A DNA stretch of 64,000 nucleotides. It comes from Spirilliplanes yamanashiensis. GTDB lineage: Bacteria > Actinomycetota > Actinomycetes > Mycobacteriales > Micromonosporaceae. The DNA lies in NCBI RefSeq assembly GCF_016863475.1, contig NZ_BOOY01000039.1, positions 80,502 to 144,501 of the forward strand, given 5' to 3'. Both the position numbers and the translations under genes were made by a program. Of this stretch, positions 43,903-52,709 are shown piece by piece. A model generated the notes under the pieces. The model saw only the letters and a list, made by a program, of their open reading frames with translations, did no database searches and was not told the DNA's origin. How positions within the stretch are numbered: the stretch's first letter is position 1; each line of letters begins with the position of its first letter.

Positions 43903-45381
43903 ATGCCCCGCACCGACGACGTCGCGCTCGACGCGGCACTGGACCCGCTGGTCCTGGCCATGGACATCGGGTCGACCGCCACCCGCGGCGGGGTGTACGA
44001 CGCGTCCGGCCGGCCGGTGCGCGGCCTGCAGCACAAGGTGCCGCACGCCTTCACGGTCGCCCCCGACGGCACCTCCGTCATCGACCCCGACCAGGTGACC
44101 GCCGAGGTCGGGCAGGTCCTCGACGCGGTGACCGGCGACCGGCGGCTGGGCACGCGCATCGCCGGCGTCGCGATGGACACCTTCGCCGCCTCGCTGATCG
44201 CCGTCGACGCGGCCGGGCGCGCCCTCACCCCGTGCATCACCTACGCCGACTCGCGCAGCGCCGCCGCGGTCGCGGCACTGCGCGCGGAGCTCGACGAGCA
44301 CGCCGTGCAGCAGCGCACCGGCACCCGCCTTCACACCAGCTACCACGCCCCGCGCCTGCGCTGGCTCGCGGCCACCCAGCCGCGCGTCGTCGCCGCGGCC
44401 GCGCACTGGTGGTCGCTGGGCGAGTACATCCTGGCCCGGCTGACCGGGCAGCCGCTCGCCGGGACGTCCACAATGGCGTGGACCGGCCTGCTCGACCGCC
44501 GCACCGGCGAGCTCGACGCCGAGCTGCTCGCCGCCGCCGGCATCGCCGCCGCGCAGCTGTCCCCGCCGCGCGACATGACGGAACCCGCGCCGCCCGCTGC
44601 CCCGGCCCGCCGGCCCGCCCTGGCCCGGGCCGTGTGGTTCCCCGTCATCACCGACGGCTTCGCCAGCAACATCGGCGCCGGGGCGACCGACGCCACGGTG
44701 CTCACCGCGGCCACCGCCACCAGCGGCGCGCTGCGGGTGCTGCTCGACGGCCCCGCCGATCCGCTGCCGTCCGGGCTGTGGAACTACCGCGTCGGGGCGC
44801 GGCACACCCTGCTCGGCGGCGCGATCAACGACGTCGGCCGCGCCGTCAGCTGGGCGCAGGAGACGCTGCGGCTCAGCCCGGCGCTCGGCGCCGTCCTCAC
44901 CGCGCCGCCCACCGACGCCACCCCGCTCGTGCTGCCGTACCTCACCGGCGAACGCGCGCCCGGCTGGGTCGGCGGGGCCCGCGCCGTCCTCACCGGGGTG
45001 TCGGCCGCCACCGACGCCGACACCCTGTTCCGCGGGATCGTCGAGGGCGTCGCCATGACCTACGCGCGCGTCGCCGACGAGCTGCGCCCCGCCGCCCCGG
45101 GTGTCCTGGAGGTGGCGGCGGCGGGCCGGGTCAGCAACGACCAGCCCGAGTGGCTGCAGGTCCTCGCCGACGTCCTCGGCCGGCCCGTCACCCACGTGAC
45201 CCGGCGGCGCGCCACGCAGCGCGGCACGGCCCTGCTCGCCCTCGACGTGCTGGCGCCCGGCGTGCCGCGCGCGCCCCGGGCCACCGGCGCCACGTACGAG
45301 CCGCGGCCCGCCCACGTGGAGCACTACGCGCAGCGTCGCGCCCGGTTCGCCGCGGTGTACGACGCCCTGGTGCGCGGCTGA
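43903..45381 (+). CDS. FGGY-family carbohydrate kinase (gluconokinase-like)
   Basis: A 492-residue sugar kinase. The N-terminal ATP/sugar fold starts VLAMDIGSTATRGGVYD; the sugar pocket includes CITYADSRS and STMAWTGLLD; the C-terminal half has FASNIGAGATDATV, the phosphate loop TATSGALRVL, and YLTGERAPGW, best matching gluconate/xylulose-type FGGY enzymes. Sugar specificity cannot be fixed. It is in an operon with the preceding DHFR-fold gene and convergent with nadE2. Confidence 0.88.
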   Translation: MPRTDDVALDAALDPLVLAMDIGSTATRGGVYDASGRPVRGLQHKVPHAFTVAPDGTSVIDPDQVTAEVGQVLDAVTGDRRLGTRIAGVAMDTFAASLIAVDAAGRALTPCITYADSRSAAAVAALRAELDEHAVQQRTGTRLHTSYHAPRLRWLAATQPRVVAAAAHWWSLGEYILARLTGQPLAGTSTMAWTGLLDRRTGELDAELLAAAGIAAAQLSPPRDMTEPAPPAAPARRPALARAVWFPVITDGFASNIGAGATDATVLTAATATSGALRVLLDGPADPLPSGLWNYRVGARHTLLGGAINDVGRAVSWAQETLRLSPALGAVLTAPPTDATPLVLPYLTGERAPGWVGGARAVLTGVSAATDADTLFRGIVEGVAMTYARVADELRPAAPGVLEVAAAGRVSNDQPEWLQVLADVLGRPVTHVTRRRATQRGTALLALDVLAPGVPRAPRATGATYEPRPAHVEHYAQRRARFAAVYDALVRG

Positions 45382-45391
45382 CGCGCGGGCG

Positions 45392-46216
45392 TCAGCGCCA
45401 CCAGTCGTCGAGCGGGGTGACGGGCAGCGCCCGCTTGTGGCGGGTCGCCAGGAACGTCGCCTCGATCCGGGCGGCCACCTCCGGCGGCACGTCGGCGCCC
45501 TCGAGGTAGTCGTCGATCTGGTCGTACGTCATGCCCAGCGCCACCTCGTCGGGCAGCGCGGGCCGGTCGTCCTCCAGGTCGGCGGTGGGCACCTTCTCCC
45601 AGGTGCTGCGCGGCGCGCCCAGCTCGCGCAGCAGCGCGGCGCCCTGCCGCTTGGTCAGCCCGGTCAGCGGGGTGACGTCCACGCCGCCGTCGCCGTACTT
45701 GGTGAAGAAGCCGGTCACCGCCTCGGCCGCGTGGTCGGTGCCCACCACCAGCATGTTCAGCTGGCCGGCGATGGCGTACTGGGCCACCATCCGCTCCCGG
45801 GCCTTGATGTTGCCGCGCACGAAGTCGCGCAGCCCGGTCTCGCCGAGGCCCGCCGCCGCCTGCGCGGCCACCGCGTCGGAGCTGGGCCGGACGTCCACCG
45901 CGACGGACCGGTCCGGCTGGATGAACGCGAGCGCCACCTGCGCGTCGGCCTCGTCGGCCTGCACCCCGTACGGCAGCCGCACCGCGACGAACGCCGCCTC
46001 CGTGCCCTCGGCGCGCAGCTCGGCGCAGGCCAGCTGGCACAGCCGCCCGGCCAGCGTGCTGTCCTGGCCGCCGCTGACGCCCAGCACGTAGCCGGTGGCG
46101 GGCGTCGACCGCAGGTACGCCTTCAAGAATTCGACCCGGCGCCGCACCTCGTCCGCGACGCTGACGGACGGCCGGACGCCGAGCTCGGCGATGATCTGAT
46201 CACGAAGGTTCGCCAC
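45392..46216 (-). CDS. nadE: Ammonia-dependent NAD+ synthetase
   Basis: A 274-residue NadE lacking the glutaminase domain. The PP-loop is [46 protein letters not shown] covers the dinucleotide site, and the C-terminus [14 protein letters not shown] is typical of E. coli-type NadE. It is redundant with the two-domain enzyme at 10826-12571. The GTG at 46216 has TACAGT 7 nt upstream. Confidence 0.95.
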   Translation of the reverse strand: MANLRDQIIAELGVRPSVSVADEVRRRVEFLKAYLRSTPATGYVLGVSGGQDSTLAGRLCQLACAELRAEGTEAAFVAVRLPYGVQADEADAQVALAFIQPDRSVAVDVRPSSDAVAAQAAAGLGETGLRDFVRGNIKARERMVAQYAIAGQLNMLVVGTDHAAEAVTGFFTKYGDGGVDVTPLTGLTKRQGAALLRELGAPRSTWEKVPTADLEDDRPALPDEVALGMTYDQIDDYLEGADVPPEVAARIEATFLATRHKRALPVTPLDDWWR

Positions 46217-46223
46217 CCGCGTT

Positions 46224-46229
46224 ACTGTA
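46224..46229 (-). promoter_or_regulatory. -10 box of the second nadE (leaderless type)
   Basis: On the minus strand TACAGT plus 7 nt leads to GTG 46216. Confidence 0.45.
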
Positions 46230-46271
46230 TGCGGCCCGCCGCCACCGGTCCCGGCGTCACCCGTCCTGCAC

Positions 46272-46277
46272 TACGGT
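46272..46277 (+). promoter_or_regulatory. -10 box of the MmcQ/YjbR gene (leaderless type)
   Basis: TACGGT plus 6 nt leads to ATG 46284. Confidence 0.45.
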
Positions 46278-46283
46278 CGGGGG

Positions 46284-46625
46284 ATGGTCACCGTCGCCGA
46301 CGTGCGGGCGCTGACGCGGACCCTGCCCCGCACGACCGAGCACCTGGTCCGGGACCGCGTGAAGTTCCGGGTCGGGTCCATCGTGTACGTGGCGTTCTCC
46401 CGCGACGAGGCCACGATGGGCTTCGCCCACCCGAAGGAGGACCGGGACGCCCTGATCGCCGGCGAACCGGACCTTTTCTTCCTGCCCGAGCCGGCCGACC
46501 TGCGCTTCAACTGGGTGTGCTGCCACCTCGCACGGCTGGACCCGCCGCACATGACGGAGCTGGTGACGGAGGCGTGGCGGATGGTGGTGCCACAATTCGT
46601 GGCGCGGCAGCGCCTGGGCGGCTGA
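46284..46625 (+). CDS. MmcQ/YjbR-family protein
   Basis: A 113-residue protein with the YjbR cyclophilin-like fold: VADVRALTRTLPRTTEHL, FRVGSIVYVAFSRDEATMGFAHPKEDR and WVCCHLARLDPPHMTELVTEAWR. The fold is sometimes annotated DNA-binding, but no function is established. It is divergent from nadE2 and 28 bp upstream of the RibD-like gene, probably one transcript. Confidence 0.85.
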   Translation: MVTVADVRALTRTLPRTTEHLVRDRVKFRVGSIVYVAFSRDEATMGFAHPKEDRDALIAGEPDLFFLPEPADLRFNWVCCHLARLDPPHMTELVTEAWRMVVPQFVARQRLGG

Positions 46626-46653
46626 CGCCGGCCTTCGACGACGAGGAGCGCGG

Positions 46654-47310
46654 ATGTCACTCGCACGGATCCACAACCTGTCCATCTCCCTCGACGGCTT
46701 CGCCACCGGCGAGCCCCAGTCCGCCGACGCGCCGTTCGGCCACGCGGGGGAGCGCCTGCACGAGTGGATGTTCGGCACCCGCTTCTGGGACGCCGCCGCC
46801 GGCACCGCGGGCATCGACAACGCCTTCGCCGAACGCCACGGGCCCGGCATCGGCGCCGAGATCATGGGCGCGAACAAGTTCGGCCCGCCCGGCTGGCAGG
46901 ACGACCCCGCCTGGACGGGCTGGTGGGGCGACGACCCGCCGTTCCACACCCCGGTCTTCGTGCTGACCCACCGCCCGCGCGGCCCGCTCGAGATGGCGGG
47001 CGGCACCACGTTCCACTTCCTCGACGCCACCCCGGCCGAGGCCCTGGAGACGGCCCGCGCGGCGGCCGGCGGCCGGGACGTCCGGATCGGCGGCGGCCCC
47101 ACCGTCGTCCGCGACTTCCTCGCCGCGGGGCTCGTCGACCACATGCACCTCGTCCAGGTGCCGATCGTCCTCGGCCGCGGCGTCCGCCTCTGGGACGGCC
47201 TGGAAGCCCTCGAGGACGCGTACGCCGTCGAGGCGGTCTCGTCGCCCAGCGGCGTCACCCACCTCACGTTCACCCGCCGGGCGGCACGACAGGGCGCGCG
47301 CGGCGCCTGA
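46654..47310 (+). CDS. Dihydrofolate-reductase-fold protein (RibD C-terminal type), second copy
   Basis: A 218-residue relative of the protein at 43319-43897: ARIHNLSISLDGFATGEPQ, GANKFGPPGW, FVLTHRPRGPLEMAGGTTFHF and IGGGPTVVRDFLAAGLVDHMHLVQVPIVLGRG. It is longer in the region between strands 2 and 3. GAGGAG lies 6-8 nt before the ATG. NADPH-dependent reduction of an unknown metabolite is likely. Confidence 0.88.
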   Translation: MSLARIHNLSISLDGFATGEPQSADAPFGHAGERLHEWMFGTRFWDAAAGTAGIDNAFAERHGPGIGAEIMGANKFGPPGWQDDPAWTGWWGDDPPFHTPVFVLTHRPRGPLEMAGGTTFHFLDATPAEALETARAAAGGRDVRIGGGPTVVRDFLAAGLVDHMHLVQVPIVLGRGVRLWDGLEALEDAYAVEAVSSPSGVTHLTFTRRAARQGARGA

Positions 47311-47449
47311 CGACAACCGCGCGGATCTCCGGCGCCCGCGCCCATGACGCTCGCGGCCGCCACCGCGGCCGACGGCTGCGGCGGGAGCTGCCACGGGACA
47401 GCATGACGGCGTTGTCGATGACCTCCATCACCTGGAAGGGGTGGCCCGC

Positions 47450-47968
47450 TCACGTCGGCCCCGGCGCGCCGGTGGTCCGGCGCCACCCGTAGCGGGTCAG
47501 CCCGCGCGGCTTGTAGACGGCCAGCACCGTGGCGGCGAGCAGCACGAGCAGCCCACCGGCCGCGTGCACGACGGCCGACAGCCGCGCCTGCGGCAGCTCG
47601 GTCAGGGCGCCGCGGGCCGCCGCGTCGGCGAGGGTTCCGATCGGCCCGAGCTGCAGCAGCAGCACCGCGGTGGCGACGAGGACCAGCGCGAACTTGATGA
47701 GGACCCACCAGTGCCGCAGCAGCCCCCACGACGTGCCCAGCGACGACACCAGGCCGGACGCCAGCGACGCGGCCGCGAGCGGGACGATGACGAGCCGGGC
47801 GGTCACGTCCATCGCGAGGTGCGCGGCGCGCAGCACCGCGTCGTCCCGGCTGCGCAGCGCGGTCACCGCGAGGACCAGGAACATCAGGACGGCGCCGAAC
47901 CAGCCGACGGACGTGCTGACGTGCAGCACCAGCGCCGCCCGGCGCGCCCCGGGGCGCAGGACGGTCAC
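47450..47968 (-). CDS. DUF2269-like integral membrane protein
   Basis: A 172-residue protein with four hydrophobic segments: ALVLHVSTSVGWFGAVLMFLVLAVTAL, LVIVPLAAASLASGLVSSLG, WWVLIKFALVLVATAVLLLQL and AGGLLVLLAATVLAVYKPRG. The first segment's LHVSTSVGWFGA and the middle GLVSSL match DUF2269-type predicted membrane proteins. The GTG at 47968 overlaps the stop of the small upstream gene by 4 bp (GTGA), so they are coupled. Function unknown. Confidence 0.75.
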   Translation of the reverse strand: MTVLRPGARRAALVLHVSTSVGWFGAVLMFLVLAVTALRSRDDAVLRAAHLAMDVTARLVIVPLAAASLASGLVSSLGTSWGLLRHWWVLIKFALVLVATAVLLLQLGPIGTLADAAARGALTELPQARLSAVVHAAGGLLVLLAATVLAVYKPRGLTRYGWRRTTGAPGPT

Positions 47969-48138
47969 CCCCGGACCGGCGGGGCGCCGCCGCCCGCCAG
48001 GTGGCGGCCGGGCCCGTGGTCGCCGGCCAGGCCGGTCAGCTGCGCGACGACCAGCACCAGCACCGCGGCGGCCACGACCAGGCCGACGACCTTCACCCAC
48101 CGCGGTACGCCCGGCGGCCCCGCGTCGCGATTCGTCAT
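47965..48138 (-). CDS. 57-residue single-span membrane protein
   Basis: MTNRDAGPPGVPRWVKVVG starts the only hydrophobic helix (VVGLVVAAAVLVLVVAQLTG), and a His/Gly/Pro tail (GDHGPGRHLAGGG) follows that could bind metal or lie outside the membrane. Similar PRWVK-V short proteins are found beside DUF2269 genes in other actinobacteria. GGGAGG lies upstream of the ATG at 48138. It overlaps the next gene by 4 bp and is divergent from a TetR gene. Confidence 0.7.
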   Translation of the reverse strand: MTNRDAGPPGVPRWVKVVGLVVAAAVLVLVVAQLTGLAGDHGPGRHLAGGGAPPVRG

Positions 48139-48211
48139 CCCGTACCTCCCGATCGATTTATCGAGACACCATGTCCACATACCGTCAGGATGTCATGCCA
48201 CGGGCGGCCTG

Positions 48212-48217
48212 TATGGT
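48212..48217 (+). promoter_or_regulatory. -10 box of the tetR-like gene (leaderless type)
   Basis: TATGGT plus 6 nt leads to GTG 48224. Confidence 0.45.
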
Positions 48218-48223
48218 GGCGGG

Positions 48224-48793
48224 GTGCCGAAGCTGTGGAACGAGACGATCGAGGCGCACCGCGCCGCGGTCCGCGACGCCACCCTCGACGCCGCCGCGGC
48301 CCTCGTCGCCGAGCACGGCCTCACCGGCATCACGATGTCGCGCCTCGCCGGGGCCACCGGCATCGGCCGCGCCACCCTCTACAAGTACTTCCCCGACGTC
48401 GACGCCGTCCTGCACGCCTGGCACGAGCGGCACGTCGGCCGTCACCTGACCCACCTCACCCAGCTCCGCGACCGCCCCGGCGCCCCCGCCGACCGGCTCA
48501 CCGCCGTGCTGAGCGCCTACGCCGCCATGGCCCGCCACGGCCACGACGGCGCCGTCGCCGCCGCACTGCACCGCGGCGCCCACGTCACCGGGGCCCACCA
48601 GCAGCTGTCCGCCCTCGTCCAGGGCCTGATCGCCGACGCGGCCGGCGCCGGGCAGGTCCGCACCGACGTCCCCGCCGCCGAGCTGGCCGGCTACTGCCTG
48701 CACGCGCTGTCGGCGGCGACCACCCTCACCTCCGAGGCGGCGGTCCGGCGCCTGGTCGCGGTCACCGTCTCCGGGCTACGCCCACCGGCCTGA
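48224..48793 (+). CDS. TetR-family regulator
   Basis: A 189-residue repressor-type protein. The HTH (about 15-60) is LVAEHGLTGITMSRLAGATGIGRATLYKYFPD; the C-terminal ligand domain has the pattern of actinobacterial TetR proteins. It is divergent from the two small membrane-protein genes and likely represses them and itself; I could not find a convincing palindrome in the 85-bp gap. It is convergent with the RCC1 gene. Confidence 0.9.
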   Translation: MPKLWNETIEAHRAAVRDATLDAAAALVAEHGLTGITMSRLAGATGIGRATLYKYFPDVDAVLHAWHERHVGRHLTHLTQLRDRPGAPADRLTAVLSAYAAMARHGHDGAVAAALHRGAHVTGAHQQLSALVQGLIADAAGAGQVRTDVPAAELAGYCLHALSAATTLTSEAAVRRLVAVTVSGLRPPA

Positions 48794-48810
48794 CCGCGGC
48801 CGCCGAACGG

Positions 48811-51012
48811 TCACCGGGTGAGGTGCACGCCGTTGAAGCCGGCGAAGACCGCGGCGTACTCACCGCCCGGCATCTGCACCGGGGTGCTCGCGTTGGTGAA
48901 GCCGCCCTGGCCGAGCTGGCCGTCGCCGTTGTTGCCCCAGCACCAGGCGGTGCGGTTGTCGCTGACGGCGCAGCTGATGTTGACGCCCAGCGCGGGCCGG
49001 TACCAGGTGGTCAGGGTGCCGACCCGGGCGGGCTGGTCCCGGTCGGTGGTGTCGCCGAGGCCGAGCTGGCCGCTGCCGTTGGCGCCCCAGCACCAGAGGC
49101 TGCGGTCGGTCCGGGTGGCGCAGACGTGGTAGTTGCCGGCCGACACGTGCAGCCAGGTGGTGCCGGGCACCTGCTGCGGGCTGGTGCGCTGGGTGGTGTC
49201 GTCGAGGCCGAGCTGGCCGCTGCCGTTCTCGCCCCAGCAGAAGAGGGTGTTGCCCTGCGTGCCGCAGGTGGTCTGCAGGAACGAGGTGACGCTCGTCCAC
49301 GTTGTCGCGGCGCCGACCTGGGTCACGGTGGGCGTCGGCGTGTTGCTGTTGATGCCCAGCTGGCCGAGCCAGTTGGCGCCCCAGCAGTACAGCGCGCCGG
49401 TGCCGCGGACGCCGCAGGTGTGGTACGAGCCCGCGGTGATGCTCGTCCAGTCGGTCCAGGTGCCGACCTTGACGGGGCTCGACTGCCAGGTGGTGTTGCC
49501 CTGGCCGAGCTGGCCGTCGGCGTTGTAGCCCCAGCACCAGAGGGTGTTGTCGGTCTGCGCCGCGCAGGTGTGGTTGACCCCCGCCACGACCTCCCGCCAC
49601 GTCGTGCCGGCGCCGATGCGGGTGGGCTCGGCCCGGGAGAGGTCGTCGCCGAGGCCGAGCTGGCCGTACTTGTTGTCGCCCCAGCACCAGATCGAGCCGT
49701 CGGACCGGACGCCGCAGGTGTGGTTGTCGCCGGAGCCCGCCCCGACCCACGTGGCGACGGCGCCGACCTGCGTCGGGACGTTGACGGTGTTGGTGCCGGC
49801 CTGGTTGTCGTTGTTGTCCCCCCAGCACCACAGCGAGCCGCCGGTCTTGATCGCGCAGGTGAAGTAGTCGCCCAGCGACATGGTCGAGGTGTAGCCGGTG
49901 TCGGTCGCCGTGGGGACCAGCCGCTGGGTGGTGTTGTCCTGGCCGAGCTGGCCGTGGTCGTTGAGGCCCCAGCACCAGAGTGAGCCGTCGGTGCGCCGGC
50001 CGCAGGTGTGCTCCCGGCCGCCGTCGGCGCGCGACCAGGAGGCGCCGGAGGACACGATCGCGGGGACGGTGCCGTCGGTGGTGCTGTTCACGCCGAGCTG
50101 GCCGCGGTTGTTGTTGCCCCAGCAGTACAGGGCCGTGCCGCGGGTGCCGCACGAGTGGTTGCTGCCCGCGGTGATGGTGCCCCAGTCGGTGTTGAGGCCG
50201 ACCTGGGCCGGCGAGGTGCGCTGCGTCGTGTCGCCGCTGGCGACGCCGAGCTGGCCGTCGCCGTTCGCCCCCCAGCAGTGCAGCGAGGCGTCGGTCTTGA
50301 TGGCACAGCCGTGGTTCGTGCCGACGGCGAGGGCCGGACCCCAGTCCGCCGCGGCGCCGACCCGCGTCGGGACGTTCCTGTCGCCGGTGGCGCCGAGGCC
50401 GAGCTGGTAGACGTCGTTGGCGCCCCAGCAGTACAGGTAGTTGTTGGTGCGGGTGGCGCAGGCGTGGTTGTAGCCGGCCGCGATGGAGCGCCAGTCGGTG
50501 AACCCGACGACCTGCGTCGGCGTCGCCGGCTCGGACGTGTTGCCCAGGCCGAGCTGGCCCCGGCTGTTGTCCCCCCAGCACCACAGCGTGCCGGTGTCGC
50601 GGATGCCGCAGGTGAACCCGTAGGCCCCGGTGACGGCGGTCCAGTTGGTGGCGCTGCCCACCTGCACCGGCCGGGACCGGGTGCTGGTGTCGCCCAGCCC
50701 CAGCTCCCCGGCGTCGTTGTCGCCCCAGCACCACAGCGTGCCCGGCGACTGGATGCCGCACGAGTGGGTGCTGACCGCGGCGAGGCCGGTCCACCCGGTG
50801 GCGGCGCCGACCCGGGTGGGCTGGTCCGGTGGCGTCGGATCGGCGCCCGAACGCCAGAGCTGACCGGAGGTGAAGTCCGCGCCCGCCGACAGCGCCGAGG
50901 CCGGGTTGGCGGTCGTGGCGGTGAACGCGGCCTCGACCCCGCCGAGCGCGTACAGGGCGGCCACGAGCAGAGCGAACGCCCCCGCCAGTAAGCCAGTCCC
51001 GTGCCGAGTCAC
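48811..51012 (-). CDS. Secreted RCC1-repeat (13 blades) protein
   Basis: A 733-residue exported protein. The N-terminal hydrophobic segment [21 protein letters not shown] is followed by [19 protein letters not shown], which resembles SipW/TasA-type exported proteins. From about residue 60 I count 13 repeats of the form W..I.AG..HTCG....G.LWCWG.N..GQLG.G, enough for two seven-bladed propellers minus one. Each blade has two Cys (HSCG and WCWG), so disulfide pinning is likely. GTG 51012 is chosen for the membrane segment. It is divergent from a gene with the same signal style. Confidence 0.85.
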   Translation of the reverse strand: MTRHGTGLLAGAFALLVAALYALGGVEAAFTATTANPASALSAGADFTSGQLWRSGADPTPPDQPTRVGAATGWTGLAAVSTHSCGIQSPGTLWCWGDNDAGELGLGDTSTRSRPVQVGSATNWTAVTGAYGFTCGIRDTGTLWCWGDNSRGQLGLGNTSEPATPTQVVGFTDWRSIAAGYNHACATRTNNYLYCWGANDVYQLGLGATGDRNVPTRVGAAADWGPALAVGTNHGCAIKTDASLHCWGANGDGQLGVASGDTTQRTSPAQVGLNTDWGTITAGSNHSCGTRGTALYCWGNNNRGQLGVNSTTDGTVPAIVSSGASWSRADGGREHTCGRRTDGSLWCWGLNDHGQLGQDNTTQRLVPTATDTGYTSTMSLGDYFTCAIKTGGSLWCWGDNNDNQAGTNTVNVPTQVGAVATWVGAGSGDNHTCGVRSDGSIWCWGDNKYGQLGLGDDLSRAEPTRIGAGTTWREVVAGVNHTCAAQTDNTLWCWGYNADGQLGQGNTTWQSSPVKVGTWTDWTSITAGSYHTCGVRGTGALYCWGANWLGQLGINSNTPTPTVTQVGAATTWTSVTSFLQTTCGTQGNTLFCWGENGSGQLGLDDTTQRTSPQQVPGTTWLHVSAGNYHVCATRTDRSLWCWGANGSGQLGLGDTTDRDQPARVGTLTTWYRPALGVNISCAVSDNRTAWCWGNNGDGQLGQGGFTNASTPVQMPGGEYAAVFAGFNGVHLTR

Positions 51013-51103
51013 CCCGCACCCATCGGCCACGGACCCGCCGGGTTGATGAATCCTCAACCAATGCCCGGCCGGGTCGATGGGACACCCCGGAGGTGACCGA
51101 CAG

Positions 51104-51787
51104 ATGAGGCCGCACGCCGTGCGCCGGACACGCACCGCCCGTGGTCCGGCGCTGGCGCTCACCCTCGTCCTGCTCGTCGGCGCCGTCCTGATGATGGGCA
51201 CCTCCTCCTCGGCGTTCACCACCCAGTCCGCCAACCCCACCAGCACCTGGGCGGCGGGCTCGGTCACCCTCGGCGACGACGACTCCGGCCAGGCGCTGTT
51301 CACCACCGGCGTGCCCGGCACGGGCCAGGTCAGCGCCGCCGCCCTCAAACCCGGCCAGAGCCGCGTGAACTGCGTCAAGGTCGACTACACGGGCACCGCG
51401 CCGGCGGCGGTCCGCCTGTTCGTGACCACCAGGTCCGGCACCAACGGCACCGGCGGCACCGGCATCCTCCCGACGACGCACATCTCGGTGGAGGAGGGCA
51501 CGGCCGGGGCGTTCGGCTGCGCCGGGTTCGCGGGCGCCACCACGACCTGGGACTCCGCCACCCACCCCAACGGCGCGACGGTGTGCAGCGGCGCCGGGTG
51601 CTTCTCCGACGTGATCAACTCGTTCCCGAGCACCTATGCGACGGGGTTGCCGTCCGCGCTGGCCACCTGGACCAACGGCACCTCCCGGGTGTACCGGATC
51701 ACCATGCGCCTCGACATCGCGACCCCGGAGACGGCGGAGGGCGCGACGGCGTCGGTGGGCTTCACCTGGGAGGCACAGTCCGCGTGA
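51104..51787 (+). CDS. TasA/camelysin-like secreted protein
   Basis: A 227-residue protein with an Arg-rich N-terminus, a hydrophobic segment LALTLVLLVGAVLMMG and the processing region SSSAFTTQSANPTSTWAAGS, the style of SipW-processed TasA-family proteins. The mature part is beta-rich (NCVKVDYTGTAPAAVRLFVTT; RVYRITMRLDI) with six Cys. TasA forms biofilm fibres in Bacillus; a structural surface role is inferred, not shown. GGAGGTGA lies 7 nt before ATG 51104. It shares a 91-bp divergent promoter region with the RCC1 gene. Confidence 0.75.
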   Translation: MRPHAVRRTRTARGPALALTLVLLVGAVLMMGTSSSAFTTQSANPTSTWAAGSVTLGDDDSGQALFTTGVPGTGQVSAAALKPGQSRVNCVKVDYTGTAPAAVRLFVTTRSGTNGTGGTGILPTTHISVEEGTAGAFGCAGFAGATTTWDSATHPNGATVCSGAGCFSDVINSFPSTYATGLPSALATWTNGTSRVYRITMRLDIATPETAEGATASVGFTWEAQSA

Positions 51788-52044
51788 CGTGGGTGACCAC
51801 GTCCGCATGGTGCGCGGTGGAGACGCGGGTGCACCACGACGGCCTGCTGCTGCGGTGCGCCACCGTTCTGGAGCACAAAGCATCCTGCGCGAGACGGCCA
51901 CGCAGCCGAAGCCGACCGGTTCTTCGCAGGCGCGATCGACCCCGGGCGGCTCACCCACCAGCTGACGCGAAACCTCGGCGGCCCACCAGCGCTCAGTCGC
52001 CGACCACGGCGCAACGCCGGAGGGCGTTAACCGGTTCACCCGAT
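51788..52044. other. 257-bp region without a supported gene
   Basis: No frame gives a recognisable product. It separates the TasA-like gene from the frameshifted META-like gene. GGAGGG at 52019-52024 is too far (20 nt) from GTG 52045 to count as its ribosome site. Confidence 0.5.
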
Positions 52045-52669
52045 GTGACCGACACGCCCAGCCGGCGGAGCCGCCGGACCGTCCCGATCCTCGCCGCCGC
52101 CGGCGTCCTCGTCGTCTCCGCGATCGGCGTCCTGCTGGCCCGCCGTCACCAGGACGTCCGTGCGCGGCGGTGTCGCGTCGCTGCCGCCCGCGTCGCCCGG
52201 CGTCGTCAGTGCCGGTTACCTGGGGAGCCACTGGCGTCTCGCCGCGGTGACCGACCGCCGCGGCACCACCGCGATCCCCGCGTCCGTCGGCGCGTGGCTG
52301 GAACTGGCGGCCGACGGCACGCTCCTCGCCTCCGACGGCGTCAACGTGATCAACGGGCACGTCACCGGCGCCGGCGCCGGCTTCGACGTCTACGAAGCGA
52401 TCACCACCCTCGTCGGATACGCCGGCGACAACCCGGCCGAGGTGGCCGCCGTCACCGGCATCCACGCCGTCACGTCCGGCCCCCCGGTCACGTCGAGCGC
52501 GCCGGGCGACGGTTCCCAGGCGCCGCCCGTACACGTCACCGTGCTGGCTTCGGACGGTGAACAGCTCACCGTCCAGGGCAGCGGCGTGCGGCTCACCTTC
52601 GTCCGGACCGGCCCGGCCGGCAGGCTCGACATGAAGCCCGTGCCGGCTGAGAGCCGGTCGGCGGGGTAA
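52045..52669 (+). pseudogene. Frameshifted membrane-anchored META-like protein
   Basis: From GTG 52045 one frame encodes an Arg-rich N-terminus and a signal anchor (VPILAAAGVLVVSAIGVLLA), then runs into a meaningless Arg-rich stretch. The next frame, from about 52140, carries VRGGVASLPPASPG and a soluble domain with GYLGSHWRLAAVTD and WLELAADGTLLASDGVNVINGHV, which resembles META/HslJ-type domains. One indel between 52130 and 52160 would join them into about 208 residues. It may be a sequencing error or a decayed gene. The downstream half alone could start at GTG 52160. Confidence 0.5.
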
Positions 52670-52697
52670 TGCGCTGTCGGTCGTCGGTGGGCGGTGG

Positions 52698-52703
52698 TAG
52701 AAA
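52698..52703 (+). promoter_or_regulatory. -10-like box of the MDMPI gene
   Basis: TAGAAA plus 6 nt leads to GTG 52710; the last base deviates from TANNNT. Confidence 0.3.
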
Positions 52704-52709
52704 GCGACG

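Noticed and set aside
47311..47449. Gene fragment after the second RibD-like gene
   Set aside because: LSMTSITWKGW-like reading is too short and has no homology I recognise.
48139..48223. Operator for the TetR gene
   Set aside because: CATGTCC/GGATGTCATG-like pieces are visible but do not form a convincing palindrome.
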